This document shows, piece by piece, positions 62,001 to 64,000 of a stretch of DNA of 64,000 nucleotides; the stretch's first letter is position 1; every line of letters begins with the position of its first letter. The translations under genes and the position numbers were made by a program. Under the pieces are notes generated by a model. The model was not told the DNA's origin, searched no databases, and worked only from the letters and a program-made list of their open reading frames with translations. The DNA comes from Amblyomma americanum (lineage: Eukaryota > Arthropoda > Arachnida > Ixodida > Ixodidae), in NCBI RefSeq assembly GCF_052857255.1, contig NC_135500.1, forward strand, positions 48,758,272-48,822,271. Direction: 5' to 3'.

Positions 62001-62580
62001 ATAGTTTTCAGGAAGCCTTGGCCTTTGCTTGCCAGCGCCCACTGGATGTTTACACTGACGGGTCATTCACTTATCACTGTGCTGGTGCTGCTTTTGTTGT
62101 TTTTATCTTCGCACAAAATATTTTATACATTCATTGCATATCCTTAGAACCACCCTCTGGTGCCTATGCCGCGGAGCTTGTAGAATTACATTATGCTGTT
62201 GCGTTTGCTATTATTAACCCTCCTTTTATGCCCGTTCGTTTCTACACTGATTCTCTCGCTCTGCTTTCTGCCCTGTCTTCAGCTGCTTTATTTAACCCAA
62301 CAATTATTTCCATTAAGAAAGATCTATATCGTTTGTCTTCTCTTGCCCCATTTCTTCTATTTCATATCCCGGGTCACTCCAGAATTTTTGGAAATGTGTT
62401 AGCCGAATAGGCTGCAGGTAGTGCTGGCCAATATGGCAATTTGCACCATTTTACGCTTTCACGCAGTTGCGTATATTCCCGTTTACACCATTCTTCACTT
62501 CTTTCACGGCGAGTTTATTGGCAAAGAATAATGTCGGCACAGAATTATTTAACTGGATCCCTAATACGCTCAATATTCCT
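59090..62580 (+). pseudogene. LINE 4 ORF2: endonuclease, RT, RNase H
   Basis: Endonuclease: LFIAVY (59247-59264), then, after a 200-base insert, IIICADFNEKNVLWGGN (59543-59593) and SEHRFITYSF. RT: FLALFNAHPLFFLSIFNYDL-type start (60520-60580), GRIIFIPKPN, LLHRNQYGFTHDRS (60760-60800), LISLDFRGAFDSVWH (61018-61062), RLQGSPLSPLLWYILLYDF (61198-61254), the catalytic YADDAILF (61295-61318) and LLGVVFDSQL. RNase H: DVYTDGSFTYHCAGAAF (62044-62094), GAYAAELVEL, FYTDSLALLSAL and FHIPGHSRIFGNVLAE. Frameshifts near 59262, 60670, 61020 and 61440, and a stop at 62408-62410, break it. Confidence 0.82.
59266..59465. mobile_element. 200-bp insertion in LINE 4 endonuclease
   Basis: GC-rich sequence flanked by TATACC at 59260-59265 and 59466-59471. 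Endonuclease coding stops at VY before it and resumes with a RADIEM-like reading after it. It could be a short LTR remnant or a MITE; no inverted ends were found. Confidence 0.55.
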
Positions 62581-62623
62581 TCGATCTGTCTACCTATAGG
62601 AACCCTCTTATTACTTTACTCAC

Positions 62624-63963
62624 TCATCCCGCCAGTAACGAAAGCTGAAGTAAAGAAAGCCTTAGAAGCAATGAAAAGGGAAAAAGCAGCTGGGGAGGAT
62701 CAAGTAACAGCAGATCTGTTGAAGGATGGAGGGGACATCGTGCTAGAAAAACTAGCCACCCTGTATACGCAATGCCTTATGACCTTGACTGTACCAGAAG
62801 CTTGGAAGAATGCAACCATTATCTTAATTCATAAGAAGGGAGAGGCCAAGGACTTGAAAAATTACAGGCCGATCAGCTTACTATCCGTTGCCTACAAAGT
62901 ATTTACTAAGGTAATCGCTAATAGAGTCAGGGCAACGTTAGACCTTAATCAACCAAATGATCAGGCAGGCTTTCGTAAAGGATATTCCACAATAGATCAT
63001 ATTCACACTATCAATCAGGTGATAGAGAAATGCGCAGAATATAACCAACATCTATATATAGCTTTCATTGATTACGAGAAAGCATTCGACTCAGTGGAAA
63101 CCTCAGCAGTCATACAGGCATTGCGTATTCAGGGGGTAGAAGAGCCTTATGTCAAAATACTGGAAAATATATATAGCAACTGCACAGCTACTATAGTCCT
63201 CCATAAAGTCAGCAATAAAATTCCAATAAGAAAGGGCGTCAGGCAAGGAGACACGATCTCGCCAATGCTGTTCACCGCATGTTTACAGGAGGTATTTCGA
63301 GGCCTGAATTGGGAACAGTTGGGAATAAGAATAAATGGAGAATACCTAAATAATCTGCGATTTGCTGATGACATTGCCTTGCTGAGTCACTCAGGAGGTG
63401 AACTGAAAATCATAATCAATGAGTTAGACAGGCAGGGCAGATCGATGGGTCTAAAAATTAACATGCAGAAAACCAAGGTAATGTTCAACAGCCTAGCAAG
63501 GGAACAACAGTTCACAGTTAGCAGCGAGAGCCTAGAAATTGTGACGGAATACGTCTACTTAGGGCAGGTAGTGACAGCTGATCCGGATCATGAGAGGGAG
63601 ATAACTAGAAGGATAAGAATGGGGTGGAGCGCATACGGCAAACTCTCGCAGATCATGAGTGGCAGTTTACCAATTTCCCTCAAGAGGAAAGTGTACAACA
63701 GCATAATCTTACCGGTACTCACCTACGGGGCAGAAACGTGGAGGCTAACGAAAAGAGTTCAGCTTAAGTTAAGGACAACGCAGCGAGCTATGGAAAGAAA
63801 AATGATAGGTGTAACGTTAAAAGATCGGAAGCGGGCAGAGTGGGTGAGGGAACAAACACGGGTTAATGACATCCTAGTAGAAATCAAGGGAAAGAAATGG
63901 GCTTGGGCAGAGCAAGTAATGCGAAGGGAAGGTAACCACTGGTCCTTAAGGGTAACGGAGTGA
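62624..63963 (+). pseudogene. RTE copy 3 reverse transcriptase (5'-truncated, late stop)
   Basis: The frame is open from the junction to TGA 63961-63963. RT motifs: IILIHKKGEAKDLKNYRPIS, QAGFRKGYSTIDHI, FIDYEKAFDSVE, GVRQGDTISPMLF and the catalytic FADDIALLSHS. The stop replaces a Trp seen in copy 1 (TEW to TE-stop), and coding continues after it (IPRESKRSRGRQ) to the window edge. The RT core is complete, but with no endonuclease this copy could not mobilise itself. Confidence 0.9.
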
Positions 63964-64000
63964 ATTCCAAGAGAAAGTAAGCGGAGCAGGGGGCGGCAGA
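62624..64000 (+). mobile_element. RTE-clade retrotransposon, copy 3 (5'-truncated, runs off window)
   Basis: Starts abruptly at TCATCCCGCCAGTAACG, inside the region between endonuclease and RT, directly after LINE 4 sequence. It matches copies 1 and 2 throughout. The 3' end and any target duplication are outside the window. Confidence 0.92.

Larger units (their letters stand above)
58609..62623 (+). mobile_element. RNase H LINE 4 (R1/I-like), 3' end cut by RTE
   Basis: ORF1 end with CCHC motifs, APE endonuclease, RT with YADD and RNase H follow in order over 4.0 kb. The right edge is the junction with RTE copy 3 at 62624. Two foreign-looking inserts are inside, at 59266-59465 and about 60865-61000. 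Confidence 0.82.

Overview
The window looks like repeat-dense chromosomal DNA from an arthropod, most probably a hard tick. The reasons are the mix of element families (RTE, CR1-like and RNase H-bearing LINEs, Penelope-like elements, Ty3/gypsy elements, hAT, tRNA-derived SINEs) and several repeat sequences I recognise from memory as common in tick DNA. The species is not resolved. I see no rRNA, canonical tRNA gene, CRISPR or bacterial-style operon. Only one stretch (50578-51180) resembles a host protein exon, with a possible decayed relative near 56.4 kb. Nearly everything else is mobile or tandem DNA, and most of it is broken.

Layout. 1-8475: an RNase H-bearing LINE (+) interrupted by a Ty3/gypsy element (+), itself interrupted by a 2.85-kb RTE LINE (-) with a 13-bp target-site duplication (TSD). 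8475-13061: a 212-bp satellite with two alternating monomer types, split at 9.0-10.2 kb by another LINE (-). 13062-14505: an unclassified GC-rich block, then a gypsy integrase remnant (-). 14506-25090: three CR1-like LINEs, one (+) decayed, one (-) cut in two by a third (+) that is nearly intact. 25085-29295 and 37535-38820: Penelope-like (PLE) remnants, including a head-to-head inverted pair. The PLE at 28.6-38.8 kb carries a SINE and a complete gypsy insertion, and that gypsy carries a full-length RTE in its gag gene. 38940-48850: another RNase H LINE (+) split by a young gypsy element (549-bp LTRs, 4-bp TSD) whose 3' LTR was hit by a hAT transposon (14-bp TIRs, 8-bp TSD). The hAT holds PLE and LINE pieces. 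48850-57200: lower-density DNA with microsatellites, the membrane-protein exon, a foldback MITE, a SINE, an old RTE tip and LINE remnants. 57211-62623: ORF1 and EN/RT/RNase H parts of LINEs (+). 62624-64000: a third long RTE copy (+), 5'-truncated and running off the window.

How the parts relate. The nesting gives a relative chronology. LINEs, PLEs and satellite form the old substrate, gypsy elements entered them, and RTE and hAT elements entered the gypsy elements. At six junctions I can pair target-site duplications or show that removing the insert rejoins the host element. The points most worth a second look are a gypsy gag-pol that goes straight from protease-like region to RT with no integrase, a tRNA-like A/B-box head on the full-length RTE, tandem 5' monomers on two different CR1-like LINEs (one with a degenerate 2A motif), and two different SINEs that share a central domain.
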